DNA of 64,000 nt from Meloidogyne chitwoodi (lineage: Eukaryota > Nematoda > Chromadorea > Rhabditida > Meloidogynidae), in the NCBI GenBank assembly GCA_015183035.1, contig JACZZP010000007.1:2046001-2110000 (forward strand). The letters run 5' to 3'. Positions 36,701 to 48,162 of the stretch are shown one piece after another; within the stretch, counting starts at the first letter, position 1; the number at the start of each line of letters is the position of its first letter. The notes under the pieces were generated by a model that was not told the DNA's origin, ran no database searches, and saw only the letters and a program-made list of their open reading frames with translations. The translations under genes and the position numbers were made by a program.

Positions 36701-39605
36701 TAACTACACTCAGTCAAAGTAGTGGATTAATTGGTTGGGTGCCTAATTGTGATACACTTCATGCACTTATAAAGTTTTATATTATTATTTTATTTTATTT
36801 TTTTAATATTTTTTTAGAGATTATCGTGAAAAGAAAAAAATTCCAATATCAGAAGAACATAATAAAATGCAAAAACTTTGTGTTGATATAGATAAATGTA
36901 CTCTTTTACAAAGAGTTGAAATTTTTGAAGAAGCTTTACGTTCAACTTCGGGTGATGATTTACGTCAAACATTATGGATGAAATCTCCAAAGTTATTTTA
37001 TTTTTTAAAATTAATTTAAAAAAAATATTTTAAAAAAAGTTCTGAAGTTTGGTTTGATCGTCGTACAAATTATACTCGTTCAATGGGTGTAATGTCAATG
37101 GTTGGTTATATTCTTGGTCTTGGAGATAGGTAAATTAAATTAATTTAATTAAATTTGTTTTTTAAATTTAAGGCATCCTTCAAATTTAATGTTGGACAGA
37201 TTAAGTGGCAAAATTGTACATATTGGTATTTTTTTAAAATTATTTTTAAATTAATTAAAATTAATTTTAAAGATTTTGGTGATTGTTTTGAAGTAGCAAT
37301 GAAAAGAGAAAAATATCCAGAAAAAATACCTTTTCGTTTAACAAGAATGCTTATTCAAGTAAATAATAATTAACAAAAATAATTTATTTAAATAAATTTA
37401 TTAAAGTCAATGGAAGTAACAGGAATTGATGGAAATTATCGTTTAACTTGTGAACGTGTTTTACGCCTTTTAAGAGCAAATAATGATAGTATTTTGGCTG
37501 TTTTAGAAAGTTTTGTTTATGATCCAATGTTAAATTGGAGACTTACTGAGGGTGCTGCTGCAATTGCATTGGCTGGGGGAGGAGGAGGGATTGCTACTAA
37601 TGGAACAGCAAAAGATGCGGTCACTAGAACAAGGTATATTTTTATTCTTAATAATTTTTACAATCTATCAGTTTATTGTAAATGTTTTACAATCAATTGT
37701 AAATATTTTACAATCAATTGTAAATGTTTTACAATCAATTGTAAATGTTTTGCAACCAATTGTAAATATTTTACAATCAGTTGTAAATGTTTTACAATCA
37801 ATTGTAAATATTTTACAATCAATTGTAAATGTTTTACAATCAATTGTAAATGTTTTACAATCAATTGTAAATGTTTTACAATCAATTGTAAATATTTTAC
37901 AATCAATTGTAAATGTTTTACAATCAATTGTAAATATTTTACAATCAATTGTAAATGTTTTACAATCAATTGTAAATATTTTACAATCAATTGTAAATGT
38001 TTTACAATCAATTGTAAATGTTTTACAATCAATTGTAAATGTTTTACAATCAATTGTAAATATTTTACAATCAATTGTAAATGTTTTACAATCAATTGTA
38101 AATATTTTACAATCAATTGTAAATGTTTTACAATCAATTGTAAATATTTTACAATCAATTGTAAATGTTTTACAATCAATTGTAAATATTTTACAATCAA
38201 TTGTAAATGTTTTACAATCAATTGTAAATATTTTACAATCAATTGTAAATGTTTTACAATCAATTGTAAATATTTTACAATCAATTGTAAATGTTTTACA
38301 ATCAATTGTAAATATTTTACAATCAATTGTAAATGTTTTACAATCAATTGTAAATATTTTACAATCAATTGTAAATGTTTTACAATCAATTGTAAATATT
38401 TTACAATCAATTGTAAATATTTTACAATCAATTGTAAATGTTTTACAATCAATTGTAAATATTTTACAATCAATTGTAAATGTTTTACAATCAATTGTAA
38501 ATATTTTACAATCAATTGTAAATGTTTTACAATCAATTGTAAATATTTTACAATCAATTGTAAATGTTTTACAATCAATTGTAAATGTTTTACAATCAAT
38601 TGTAAATATTTTACAATCAATTGTAAATGTTTTACAATCAATTGTAAATATTTTACAATCAATTGTAAATGTTTTACAATCAATTGTAAATATTTTACAA
38701 TCAATTGTAAATATTTTACAATCAATTGTAAATGTTTTACAATCAATTGTAAATGTTTTACAATCAATTGTAAATATTTTACAATCAATTGTAAATGTTT
38801 TACAATCAATTGTAAATATTTTACAATCAATTGTAAATGTTTTACAATCAATTGTAAATATTTTACAATCAATTGTAAATGTTTTACAATCAATTGTAAA
38901 TGTTTTACAATCAATTGTAAATGTTTTACAATCAATTGTAAATATTTTACAATCAATTGTAAATGTTTTACAATCAATTGTAAATGTTTTACAATCAATT
39001 GTAAATGTTTTACAATCAATTGTAAATATTTTACAATCAATTGTAAATGTTTTACAATCAATTGTAAATATTTTACAATCAATTGTAAATGTTTTACAAT
39101 CAATTGTAAATATTTTACAATCAATTGTAAATGTTTTACAATCAATTGTAAATATTTTACAATCAATTGTAAATGTTTTACAATCAATTGTATAAATTAA
39201 TTTTTATAGAGTTTCACTAAAAATTGCTGAAGATCCAACTATCTCTGCTAATATTATTCCTCCTATTATTCCATATAATAATCATCCACATAATAATTGG
39301 ATACAACAACAACAACAAACATATCAACAACAACAACAAAAACATTTACCAGAAGAAATAGCAGCAATTGGTGGAAAAGCATTACAATTACAACAACAAA
39401 GAGGAGAAGATAATGAAGCAATTAATAGAGTTAAAGCAAAATTGTGTGGAAGAGATTTTAATCCTTTTGAAGCAATTTCTGTTTCTGAACAGGTATGAAA
39501 GATAATTTATTTTTTAAAATTATTTAGGTTGATCGTCTTATTGAACAAGCAACAATGAATGATAATTTATGTCAATGTTATATTGGTTGGTGTCCTTTTT
39601 GGTAG
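24729..39605 (+). CDS. let-363: TOR protein kinase (target of rapamycin)
   Basis: Some 40 exons over 14.9 kb encode a PIKK of roughly 2,400 residues, the catalytic subunit of TORC1/TORC2 that couples nutrients to growth. The N-terminal half (24729 to ~30.8 kb) is HEAT-repeat helices, for example [19 protein letters not shown]-domain sequence follows ([46 protein letters not shown]). The FRB at ~35.65-36.15 kb reads [19 protein letters not shown] and [12 protein letters not shown] and keeps the serine, Trp, Asp, Tyr and Phe that contact FKBP-rapamycin. The kinase has [27 protein letters not shown] and the metal-binding HIDFGDCFE. The FATC end is [12 protein letters not shown], the family's exact C-terminus. 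Oddities are polyQ/His-rich insertions in FAT (~33.85-35.0 kb) and before FATC (39.3 kb), plus a 1.58-kb satellite-filled last-but-one intron. The ATG at 24729 gives the expected N-terminal start. Confidence 0.96.
25812..25890 (+). repeat. tRNA-like (polymerase III box) segment in a TOR intron
   Basis: TGGTTTAGTGG (A-box-like) and GGTTCGAATCC (perfect B box) lie at tRNA spacing in the intron between the exons ending near 25704 and starting near 25987. Four of five T-stem pairs form but the acceptor stem does not, so a decayed tRNA or SINE head is more likely than a live tRNA. Confidence 0.35.
27838..28120 (+). repeat. Four spaced copies of a hairpin-forming ~80-bp unit in a TOR intron
   Basis: CCCTTTCCTTTACTTATAG followed by AGGAAAAGG and ACAAAA recurs at about 27841, 27918, 28005 and 28082. 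Each copy can fold, since CCTTTCCT faces AGGAAAAGG. The unit resembles other GTTCC...GGAAC inverted segments in the introns near 34110, 35385 and 36045. Confidence 0.6.
31446..31471. repeat. 26-bp perfect palindrome in a TOR intron
   Basis: The arm TTATTACAAACTT meets its exact reverse complement AAGTTTGTAATAA with no spacer. AACTTAAGTT-type words recur around it, and at 13480-13610, 29640-29880 and 44550-44780. Confidence 0.6.
33319..33527 (+). repeat. TOR intron carrying a GC-rich inserted segment
   Basis: Within this intron, 33354-33379 (GGAGGGCTTTAACGGGG then AACGGGGAC) is repeated, inverted, at about 48215-48240. The block up to 33490 is unusually G-rich for a TOR intron. The flanking exons splice in frame across it. 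Confidence 0.5.
37670..39193 (+). repeat. 21-bp satellite filling a TOR intron
   Basis: About 72 near-perfect head-to-tail copies of RTTTTACAATCAATTGTAAAT sit in the intron from GT at about 37634 to AG at about 39209. Each unit holds an inverted repeat TTTACAAT-CA-ATTGTAAA. The variable R base mostly alternates A and G, implying a 42-bp dimer as the unit of amplification. Because 21 is a multiple of three, two plus-strand frames and one minus-strand frame stay open for about 500 codons; these ORFs are by-products. Confidence 0.95.
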
Positions 39606-40112
39606 TTATTATTTTTAGAGAGGAAGAAAGACAAATGTAAATAAAACGGTGATTTTATTAATTTTAATAATATTCTATTTATTTGTTATTTTGATATACA
39701 TATATTGATGAAAATAAAAAAAGTGCCAAAATATTTTTAATTTAGTTAGGTATATTTATAAAAAATATATATTTTTTTTTAATTTTAAATATGCTTTACA
39801 AAATTGTTTATTTTTATATTTATAATAATAATAATATATTAAAAAATAAGTATTTCAAAACAATATTTATTTTTTTAATTCAGAAGATCTCCAAAATATA
39901 GGTAATAAATAATAAATTTAATTTAAAAAAAATATTAAAGAAATTCCAAAACCTTTTGATTTTTGAATAATAAATTTATTTTTTAAATTAATATTACCAT
40001 AAATTAAGAGGTGATCTTCTAGGTTGGTAAAAATAAAAAAATTTTAATTTTTTTTCAAGGTATTTTGTAAATTACCAAAAATTTTCATAAATTATAATAT
40101 ATACATCTTCTT
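39606..40112. other. Convergent gap between TOR and F-box genes
   Basis: AT-rich 3' flanks with AATAAA-like words. AGAAGATC (from 39883) and GATCTTCT (about 40013) form a weak inverted pair. No gene seen. Confidence 0.5.
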
Positions 40113-42709
40113 TTAGAGAAATAAAAGCATGTCAACAAACTAAAAAAAAAATAAATAATTTTTTTAATTATATAAAATACTTGTTTTGGTGTGACCCTAA
40201 CAGATGGAGCATCTTTAGAAACACAAGGATGACCATGATCTTTCCAAAAAAGAGCTTTACAATGGCAACAAACAACAACGAGATCGGCATACTTTAAAAA
40301 AATTTTAATTAAATTATTAAAGTAGTTCTTACAGTTTCACGTAACCCGTAATATTTTTTGAGTTCAAAAAAGAGATCACGCCATGCTTGTTCAGGGAACT
40401 GAAAAATAAAATTTTAATTTTAATTAATTAAATAATAACTTGATGTTTATTAATTTGTAATTGTGAAAAGTGGAATTGACAAAGTGTTCTGTAAAAAAGA
40501 ATAAAATGAGGATATTTAAATTATTTATTACCTCCATTGTCTTTGTTCTGATTCAACCAATGCTTGAAGTGTTTCATTTGCTTTAGCAGCTTCCAATAAA
40601 GAAACGTGATCAGGCAATTTGCTCAAAATTAAAGAAAGCACTTCTCTTGGCAAATCCAAAAATGTTATATTTTCAGGGTTAGCTTCAGATAAGGTATGTG
40701 GAGCAGAACTTCGAGCAATTAAATCGAGTAGATTTGTACACGTTCCTTGTTGTTTGGTGACTAGTTGGGGAGAACCACAGACGTGGGGAGAATCCAAACC
40801 AGAATTAAATTTTTTGAGAATGTCCTTAAAACAGAATTTTATTTAATATATTTAAAATTATATTACAGAATTATTTTCCGGAAAATTTATCAGAATTATT
40901 TTACGGAAAATTTATCAGAATTATTTTCCGGAAAATTTATCAGAATTATTTTCCGGAAAATTTATCAGAATTATTTTCCGGAAAATTTATCAGAATTATT
41001 TTCCGGAAAATTTATCAGAATTATTTTCCGGAAAATTTATCAGAATTATTTTCCGGAAAATTTATCAGAATTATTTTCCGGAAAATTTATCAGAATTATT
41101 TTCCGGAAAATTTATCAGAATTATTTTACGGAAAATTTATCAGAATTATTTTACGGAAAATTTATCAGAATTATTTTCCGGAAAATTTATCAGAATTATT
41201 TCAGAAATTTTATGTAGTATATTTACCCTTGTAGTTGTAATGTGAACATCATTCTCTACGCTATGCAGTACCATAGCTTGTATTATAGCTTTAAATTAGA
41301 AAAAAATACAAAAGTTTATTTTTAATTTATACCAAAAAGTATTTTCCTTGAACTAGCACTTAAATTATGCAATTTTTCATTTACCAGAATTTGAACAACC
41401 TGAGAGAAAATAATTATTATTTATTTATTTAAATAAATAAACTTTGCAAATGTAATTAAATCGTCTAATATCAACAACAGCCCTTGCCATATCCAAACGA
41501 TGAAAAGCTTCTGACATACTTGTACAGCCAATAAATTCTTTTGAACGATTTTTTAATTTAACAAAACAATAAGGCTGTGACCAAAAACTTTTTCGATCAG
41601 TTGCAATACTTTGGTCACTGTCATTATTTTGGTCACTATTACTATCTTCTTCCTCTTCTTCTACTTCTTCATCTCCTTCATCATCATCTTCATCTAAATA
41701 AAAATATATTTTATTTATATTTATTAAATAGGACTAATTATTAAAATAAATGTTTATTAAACTTTATGTTTTTGAACCCGAGAAATCGGACCAAAAAAAT
41801 GTTTCTTTGCCAGGCAGTAAATTCTCCAGTTAAATTTCGAGACTTTTTTTTTTAATAAATTAATATTGATTCTATCCCTTTAATATTAGAATTAATATTA
41901 AATAATTAAAAAAAATGTTCTAATTTTTAATAAAAATAATTTTTAATTATTAAATTACCATTATTATTATTAGTATTATTTTCTTCATTAAATTCATTAA
42001 TTATTTCTTCTTCTTCTTCCAAAATATCTGATTCATTTAAACAAAATTCTTCATTTTCTTCTTCATTTTTATTAAATTTTATTATTTTTTCTTGTAAAAT
42101 TATTTTTTCAATTTTTTCAACTTCTTCTTCTTCTGAAGATGTTCGGAAAGAATCAGAAGAATAATTATTATATTTATTATTATTACATTCATTTTCACAA
42201 GTTAGAGATATTGAACTATTCTCTCTTTTTGGGAATGAATCCAACTAAAATAAAAATAAATAAATTTATTAAAAGAAATAAATATCTCTCTCACTTATAC
42301 CACCAAAATAATTAAATATATTCTGAGCTAACTTAGAAAGGTTGGTACAAGTGAGAATGTGTGGAATAATTAGGAGTTTGAGATATTTGAATTTTGGACT
42401 AATTGGGGGGTTGGTATAAGTGAAAATGTTTATGAATAAAATTAAAAATTAGGGGAGATGGGATAACTAAAAGATTGGAATAAAATAAATATTAAAAAAA
42501 AATTACATTAGTGAGAGAAATAGGTCTAAGTTTAATTAATTCCCAACCAGCAGTATTATTTACATGATTAACACGCACCCAAAGATCACCTTTTTTTTAA
42601 AAAAATAAATAATAAATATTTAAAATAAAATAAAAAAATAATATTTAATTAAAAAAATTAAATTTAAATATTTACCTGGTGCTCTCCAATCTTTTCCAAT
42701 GAAAGGCAT
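40113..42709 (-). CDS. mfb-1: FBXO25/FBXO32 (atrogin-1 type) F-box protein
   Basis: About ten minus-strand exons, beginning MPFIGKDWRAPG at 42709 and ending FVDMLLFL at 40113. The family supplies substrates to SCF ubiquitin ligases; vertebrate FBXO32 drives muscle protein breakdown. Matches along its length are the start above, WVRVNHVNNTAGWELIKL, CTSMSEAFHRLDMARAV then DIRRFNYICKV, the F-box (ITFLDLPREVLSLILSKLPD), LCQFHFSQLQINKH, WRDLFFELKKYYGLRETYAD and the C-terminal CCHCKALFWKDHGHPC. An acidic, Asn- and Glu-rich insertion of ~150 residues follows the first 40 residues and is specific to this protein as far as I can tell. The intron 40830-41225 is filled by a 25-bp satellite. The upstream 4.4 kb is gene-free. 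Confidence 0.9.
40866..41200. repeat. 25-bp palindromic satellite in an F-box gene intron
   Basis: About 13 copies of CAGAATTATTTTCCGGAAAATTTAT (25 bp), with a few TTACGG variants. The core TTTTCCGGAAAA is a perfect palindrome and TCAGAATT is half of another. Three units make 75 bases, so a spurious 150-codon frame stays open on the plus strand. Confidence 0.93.
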
Positions 42710-45700
42710 AAATATATTTTATAAATATAAATATAGAAGAAAATAAAATTAATAATTAAAATAAAATATCAAAAAAAACTCTAAAAATTAAAGAAAATTA
42801 ATTAAAAAAAAAAATTTTTTAAACAACATTTTGCCAAAAAATTGCTTCTTTTAATTGAAAAATAAAATTAAAAAATCCCGAGACAGACAAAATAAAATAA
42901 AAATAAAAAAAATCCCGTGTTAAACACGTAAAACAAAAGAATTAAAAAAAAGCTTTTAAAAAAAAAAATAATTATTTTAAAAAATGTATTGTGATGATTA
43001 GAAGGATGTGATCAATTAATTAATTAATTTATTAAAGCAATCATCAATGATCATTTAAAAATAAAATAAAAATAAATAAAAATCAGATGATGCAGAAAAA
43101 ATAATTAAAAAAAAATATATTTTTGGAAAATAATAAATTTATTTTGCAAATAAAATTAAGAAAAAAAAAGTATTTTTTTAATACTTTTAAATATTTAAAA
43201 AAAAAATAAAAAAAATAATTTATATTTTTTTATTAATTTTATATTAATTAAATTAATTCTTCAGAAAAAATTCTAAAAAATTTATTAATTAATTAAAAAA
43301 TATTTTTTTTCTTTAAAATAAATTCTGTAAATTAAAAAAAAATAATATTTAGACAAAAAATAAAAATAAATAAATTAATTAATTAATTTTAATATTATAT
43401 TGATCTAATAATTTAAAAAAAATAAAAATAAATATTGGGATAAATATTATTATTATTATTTTTAAAATTAATAAAGCAGCTGCTTTTCTTATAAAATAAA
43501 AATAAAAAATCCCTATTGGGAGAATAAAAGAAAATAAAGAAGAATATATATTTCTTAGAAAAGTTTGTCTCTAATATTTATTTAAAAAAAAATAAATATT
43601 TTTTAAAGTATTTAATTAATTTATTTTTTTGTCTTAAGATAAAAAAAATAAATTTTTATTCATTTATTTTTTAAATATTAAGAGACAAAGGAATTTATTA
43701 GCTTAATTTTTAGGATAATAAAACAAAAATCTTTTAAAATAACAAAATTTAAAAACAAAAATATCTAGACTTTAGACTTTAAAAAAATAAAATAAATAAA
43801 TATTTTAGATAAATAATAAATTTCTCTTTTTTAAATAAATTTAAATAAAAATAAAAAATTGCATTAAATAAATTAAAACTTCTTAATATAAATAAATTCT
43901 TGTAAATATACCAAATATAGAAAATGCAAAAAAAAAAGAAGAAGAGAGATATTATTAAAACAAATCCTTCCAATCTTTGACTTTTCCCAAAAAATAAATA
44001 AATATATTTTTTTAAGCTTTTTAAAAAAATCTTTGGTTTTTTTTAAAAAAATTATTTTTAGACAAGAACACTAAAATAATAAAAAGAGGAGGGAAAAAAA
44101 GTAAAAATAAAAATATATAAATGTGTCATCCTCATCATTTATTTTTATTTATTAAAAAAATGGCACGAAATGGAACTATTTTATTAAAAAATTAAAAATA
44201 CATATAATTCCACAAAATAATTAAAAATTATTTTAAAAAAATTAATTTTTGTTTATTAAAAAATAAAATAAAATTCGCGTGATAAATTAAAAAAAAATTT
44301 AAAAAAAATTTTGATCTTAGAAAAAAAAGATAAATGTGTTTTTGAATTATTTTCACGTGTTTTTGAATTGCTTCTCTTTTTTAAAAAAGAGAGTGACACC
44401 TCTACTATTAAAAACAGCTGATAATAATGAAAAGCTAAAATTAGGAAAATTATAATAATATTATTATTTGTGTTTTGTATTTTTCAAATGAATAAGAAAC
44501 AAATAATTGTATTTTATTTTAAATATTTGAAAACTTAATTATTTGTATTTTGTGTTTTTATTGAATTTAAGTTTATTCTGATTTTTTCTAGTTTTTAAGT
44601 GCAAACTTAAATTAAACTAACTTTATTCTGATTTTTCTAGTTTTTAAGTGCAAACTTAAATTAAATAATAATTTAAAAGTGTCAAGTTTATATTCAAGTT
44701 AAACTAGAAAACTAGATTATACTTTAAAAAACTAGTTCTGATCTTATTTAAATCGTTTTTTAAGTTTGTAAAATTAATTGTTTGTACACTTAAATAAATA
44801 ATTTTATCGGCAAAATAATTAAAATAAAAAATAAAATTATTTGATTATATAATAATAAAAATAGTAAAAAATAATTGGGTAAATTAATATATATTAATTA
44901 AATTAAAATTAGTTATGAAAAATTGGTTTTATTTATAAACAAAAGAAATAAATAAATTCAAATATGAGGGGGGTTGGCGTAAATCATTTTATATAAAAAA
45001 AACCAAAAAATGAAAGGAAAAAAATTAAAAAAAATTAATAAAATTAATTTATAATTACATAATTTATTTTTAATTTTAAAAAATAAATAAAATAAACAAC
45101 AAAATTTGAATTTACCGGAAATGAGGCATTTTATTACTAAAAATAGTAAAAAAATAACGTTACTAAAGTTTAAGCATTTTTCCTTTTTTATATAAAAGCA
45201 TCTGTCATTTTTACTAAATATTTTCTTTCCTTATAGAGGAGAGTAAACAAAAAAGCTAATATAGTGCAAAAAAGCAGAATAAATAAATAAATATTTTTTT
45301 ATTTATTTGTAAAATCAAATAAAGTGAAGGAACTGATAAATGCAACAAAATTGATTATTTTTTAATTAAAAAAATAATTAAAAATAAAATTTAATAAATG
45401 CATAGAATTTTTTCGAGACCAAAAAACACTACGCAATTAATTAATAAAAAGACAAAAAAAAATAATTTAAATTTTAATAAATATTTACAAATTATACTTA
45501 ATTTAATTAATTTAAAAAAATGCAAAATAATATTTATAAAATCAATAAAAAATGTGAAAAAAGAGATTTTAAATATTTAAAAGACGATAATATGCCCCAA
45601 TATCCTTGCAAATTTTAAGAGCAGGTGGATAGTTTTAAAATGTGTGTTGTTGGTTATTAAATATTTAAATAAATATTAATATATCTTCTCTACTTAAAAT

Positions 45701-47089
45701 AAATATAAAAATAAATTTATTTATTTTTATTAAGTCCAAATTCTTCTCTTTTTTCTACCCTTAGGCTTTCTTCATTAATATTTTCACTCAAGGTCACGAT
45801 ATATGCAAAGAAGTAACTCATTAAATAAAGAAACACCTAATAGACAGTCTCTAAAAGCAAAAACAATTAACGCAATCAATCCAGACTAATTTTTTCTTTT
45901 TTTCGCAAAATTAAAAGTAAATAGTTGGGTTGTACAGTCACACTTATATAAAATATTTTTTTTAATTAATTAAAAATGATAAAAAGATTATTCGATATTA
46001 AAAATTAAATTTAACATGAATACAAAATATTAATAAAAAAAATTTGAAAAAAATCAAATTTTGCGTTTTTGGCGCACACTAAGATTCATTAACCAGTGGG
46101 AGGAAGACACTAAAACGCAAGAGAAATTATTTTCTTTTAAATTCAATAAAATTGTCAATTTAAGACTTTAAGCTTTGAAATTTTATTTTAATATTATTAA
46201 ATGTGTCAGCTAATTTGTATAAAAATTTCAAATTTTTTGGTAAATTATTTGAGGAATTATTGAATAAAATGTGTGTTTAATCTACTATTGATTTTTCTCT
46301 TTGTTACTTAAAAATAAATAAAAATGAATTTTAAAAAGATAATAAAAAATTAAAAAATGTTTTTTCAAACAATTAAAAGTCTGAAAAAAATAATAAAAAA
46401 TAAAGATTTCTTAAAAGATTAATATCCAGTTTTTTTACTAAAAATTGTATAAAATAATAAAAAGTGTTCATTCACTAAGGAAAATATAAAAGAAAATGTT
46501 AAGAGACAAACATATAGGAGGGTAAAATAAGTAAAAAGAAAAAAAAGTATTGCGCTTGAATAGCAATAGAGAGAGTCTTTTAGACAAAACAAACGTAACG
46601 AGATAAATAATAAAACTGACAAAATGCCAATTTTTAAAAATGTCCAAAGACAAAATGTTCAAAATATTATTCAAATGTGATAAAATTGCCAAAAATGGAC
46701 GAGACTTTCCTCTAACGTCTGACTTCTCATAATTATTATAATATTTTTTTATTAATTTCATTTTGGAAAATAATAATAAATATCAAAATGTCAACTTTTG
46801 AAAATTAAATTAACGGTCAAATATTCGTCGTAACATCAATTTGAGTACCAACTAATTATTGCCGTTATTACTCTCTAAATATGTGGAAACTTAAAAAGAT
46901 GAAAAATTTCCCCTAAACTAACCCAATTGTATATAATATACATATATTCACTGCAAAATCCTTAAAAATAAAAACAAATACATTAATTATATTTTATTAG
47001 CAGTACAATAGAGTATACTTATATTAGTTTATATATTTATTTATTTTCTTCAAATTATTTCTTTTCTCCTTTTTCCACATCCATTTATT
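42710..47089. other. Gene-poor AT-rich region upstream of the F-box gene
   Basis: No convincing coding sequence. The plus strand is A-rich, so the F-box sense strand is T-rich like an intron or long 5' leader. It holds a direct duplication of ~50 bases at 44565-44665 (TTTATTCTGATTTTTTCTAG... twice), AACTTAAATT words, GACAAAATG phrases at 46618-46700 and a repeat copy at 46150-46262. Short ORFs here are low-complexity. Confidence 0.6.
46150..46262 (-). repeat. Dispersed repeat, copy 3 (inverted)
   Basis: The reverse complement contains AATAATTTACC, TTTGAAATTTTTA and AATTAGCTGACAC in the same order as the copy at 8590-8680. This supports a shared, decayed element. Confidence 0.4.
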
Positions 47090-47692
47090 CTAACTTCCCA
47101 TGCCATCACTCGATTTTTGAACATTCGAATCTTTTTGAGTCTGTTCGGTTGTAGTACAAGTAATAATTGTTTCATTTTTTGATGATTGAGGAATAGTAGA
47201 AGCAACAATTCTTGGAGTCAAGTCAACAATCTGAGCAGTTTGCATTGGGAATGGTTCTAATATTGTTGCTTTAGGGACATTCAATGGCTAAAAACATTTA
47301 AGTATTTCTTATAAATAAATAAATAAAAACCAACATTATTAGGCTGTGGTAATAAAGTATGATCATGTGGACGATTTTTTGCTTCGAATACTTTGAACCT
47401 TGTTCGTGCGAAGAAGAATTTTAGACGAGCAGGGCATGTGTAGATGCCTTCTTGTTTATGCTTAAAAATATTTATATTTAAATTAAATTTAAACAGAACA
47501 TACCGAACAATGCCAATATTCAGTAAGTTGGCCTCTAGCAGAATCATAGCGAGTATTAAGCCTCCATCCCTCTTGTTTCTTTACTTCCCACCAAACATTG
47601 AATTCCCGTCTCGTTCGGTATTCATGAATTTCGGCATACTCGGATCGCTTGCCAAAGCCTTTCCGTTCGTGTTCTTTAACGGCGGCACTCAT
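47090..47692 (-). CDS. FLYWCH-like zinc-finger protein
   Basis: Three minus-strand exons (from 47692, through ~47460-47330, ending 47280-47090) encode ~140 residues. The first two exons together form one Cys2-His2 module: GWRLNTRYDSARGQLTEYW, HC, then YTCPARLKFF, FKVFEAKNRPHDHTLLP. The spacing W-x-C ... C-PARL ... H-x-H matches the FLYWCH class, found in DNA-binding regulators and next to transposase domains. The remaining C-terminus is Thr/Gln-rich and disordered (TTTEQTQKDSNVQKSSD). The ATG at 47692 is the only in-frame start seen, but an upstream exon is possible. It is an isolated gene in gene-poor DNA. The fold assignment is moderate and the function unknown. Confidence 0.62.
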
Positions 47693-47974
47693 GAGATTGT
47701 TCTTAACTAATAAAAAGAGAGATTATTTATATAAAATAAAAAAATATTTAAATTAAAATACCTATTTGATATCCCAGACTGACAAAGTATACCAAATGTC
47801 CTGAAGAATGTCGTCAAGTATCCCGTAGACTGTCAAATGTTCAGAAGATTAATTGTAGTGTTTTGTTAATTTTAACATTTTCCCTTTTATAGTAAATATC
47901 AGAAATTATTAAAAATAAACTTATTATGTAATAAATAAACTTGGATTTTACTTTAAATTATAAAAGGGTACACC

Positions 47975-48162
47975 CCAGTTTACCGCAAGGCCGGTTTACC
48001 GCAGGGCTATAACTCTGTTTATAATTGTCATATAATAGAGATCTTAGTGTCATTCGACTCAGCTCGTCGAGCTGAGTCGAAACATGCTTGGGTCGAAAAT
48101 TTTTTGATAAATATAAAATAAGTTATAGCCCTGCGGTAAACCGGCCTTGCGGTAAACTGGCC
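47975..48162. mobile_element. MITE with ~39-bp near-perfect terminal inverted repeats
   Basis: CCAGTTTACCGCAAGGCCGG followed by TTTACCGCAGGGCTATAACT at the left end returns as its reverse complement at the right end (about 48121-48162). The interior holds a second palindrome at 48055-48081, TCGACTCAGCTCG-T-CGAGCTGAGTCGA. There is no coding capacity, and flanking duplications are not obvious. Confidence 0.75.

Noticed and set aside
37670..39193. CRISPR-like array of short palindromic repeats
   Set aside because: Units are head to tail without unique spacers, and the host is a eukaryote.
37410..39200. Long open frames (about 500-600 codons) of CFTINCK, VNVLQSI and, on the minus strand, HLQLIVK repeats
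   Set aside because: They are translations of the 21-bp intronic satellite, open only because 21 is a multiple of three. The TOR reading frame continues across the intron through canonical splice sites.
39883..40020. Inverted-repeat element after TOR
   Set aside because: Only eight bases pair well; this is expected by chance in such AT-rich DNA.
40765..41217. 150-codon frame with IYQNYFPENLSELFSGKF repeats
   Set aside because: It is the 25-bp satellite read in one frame (75 bases = 25 codons) and lies antisense in an F-box intron.
45398..45580. Basic 60-residue frame that might be a small gene
   Set aside because: It is Lys/Asn/Ile-only low-complexity sequence, with composition matching its noncoding surroundings.
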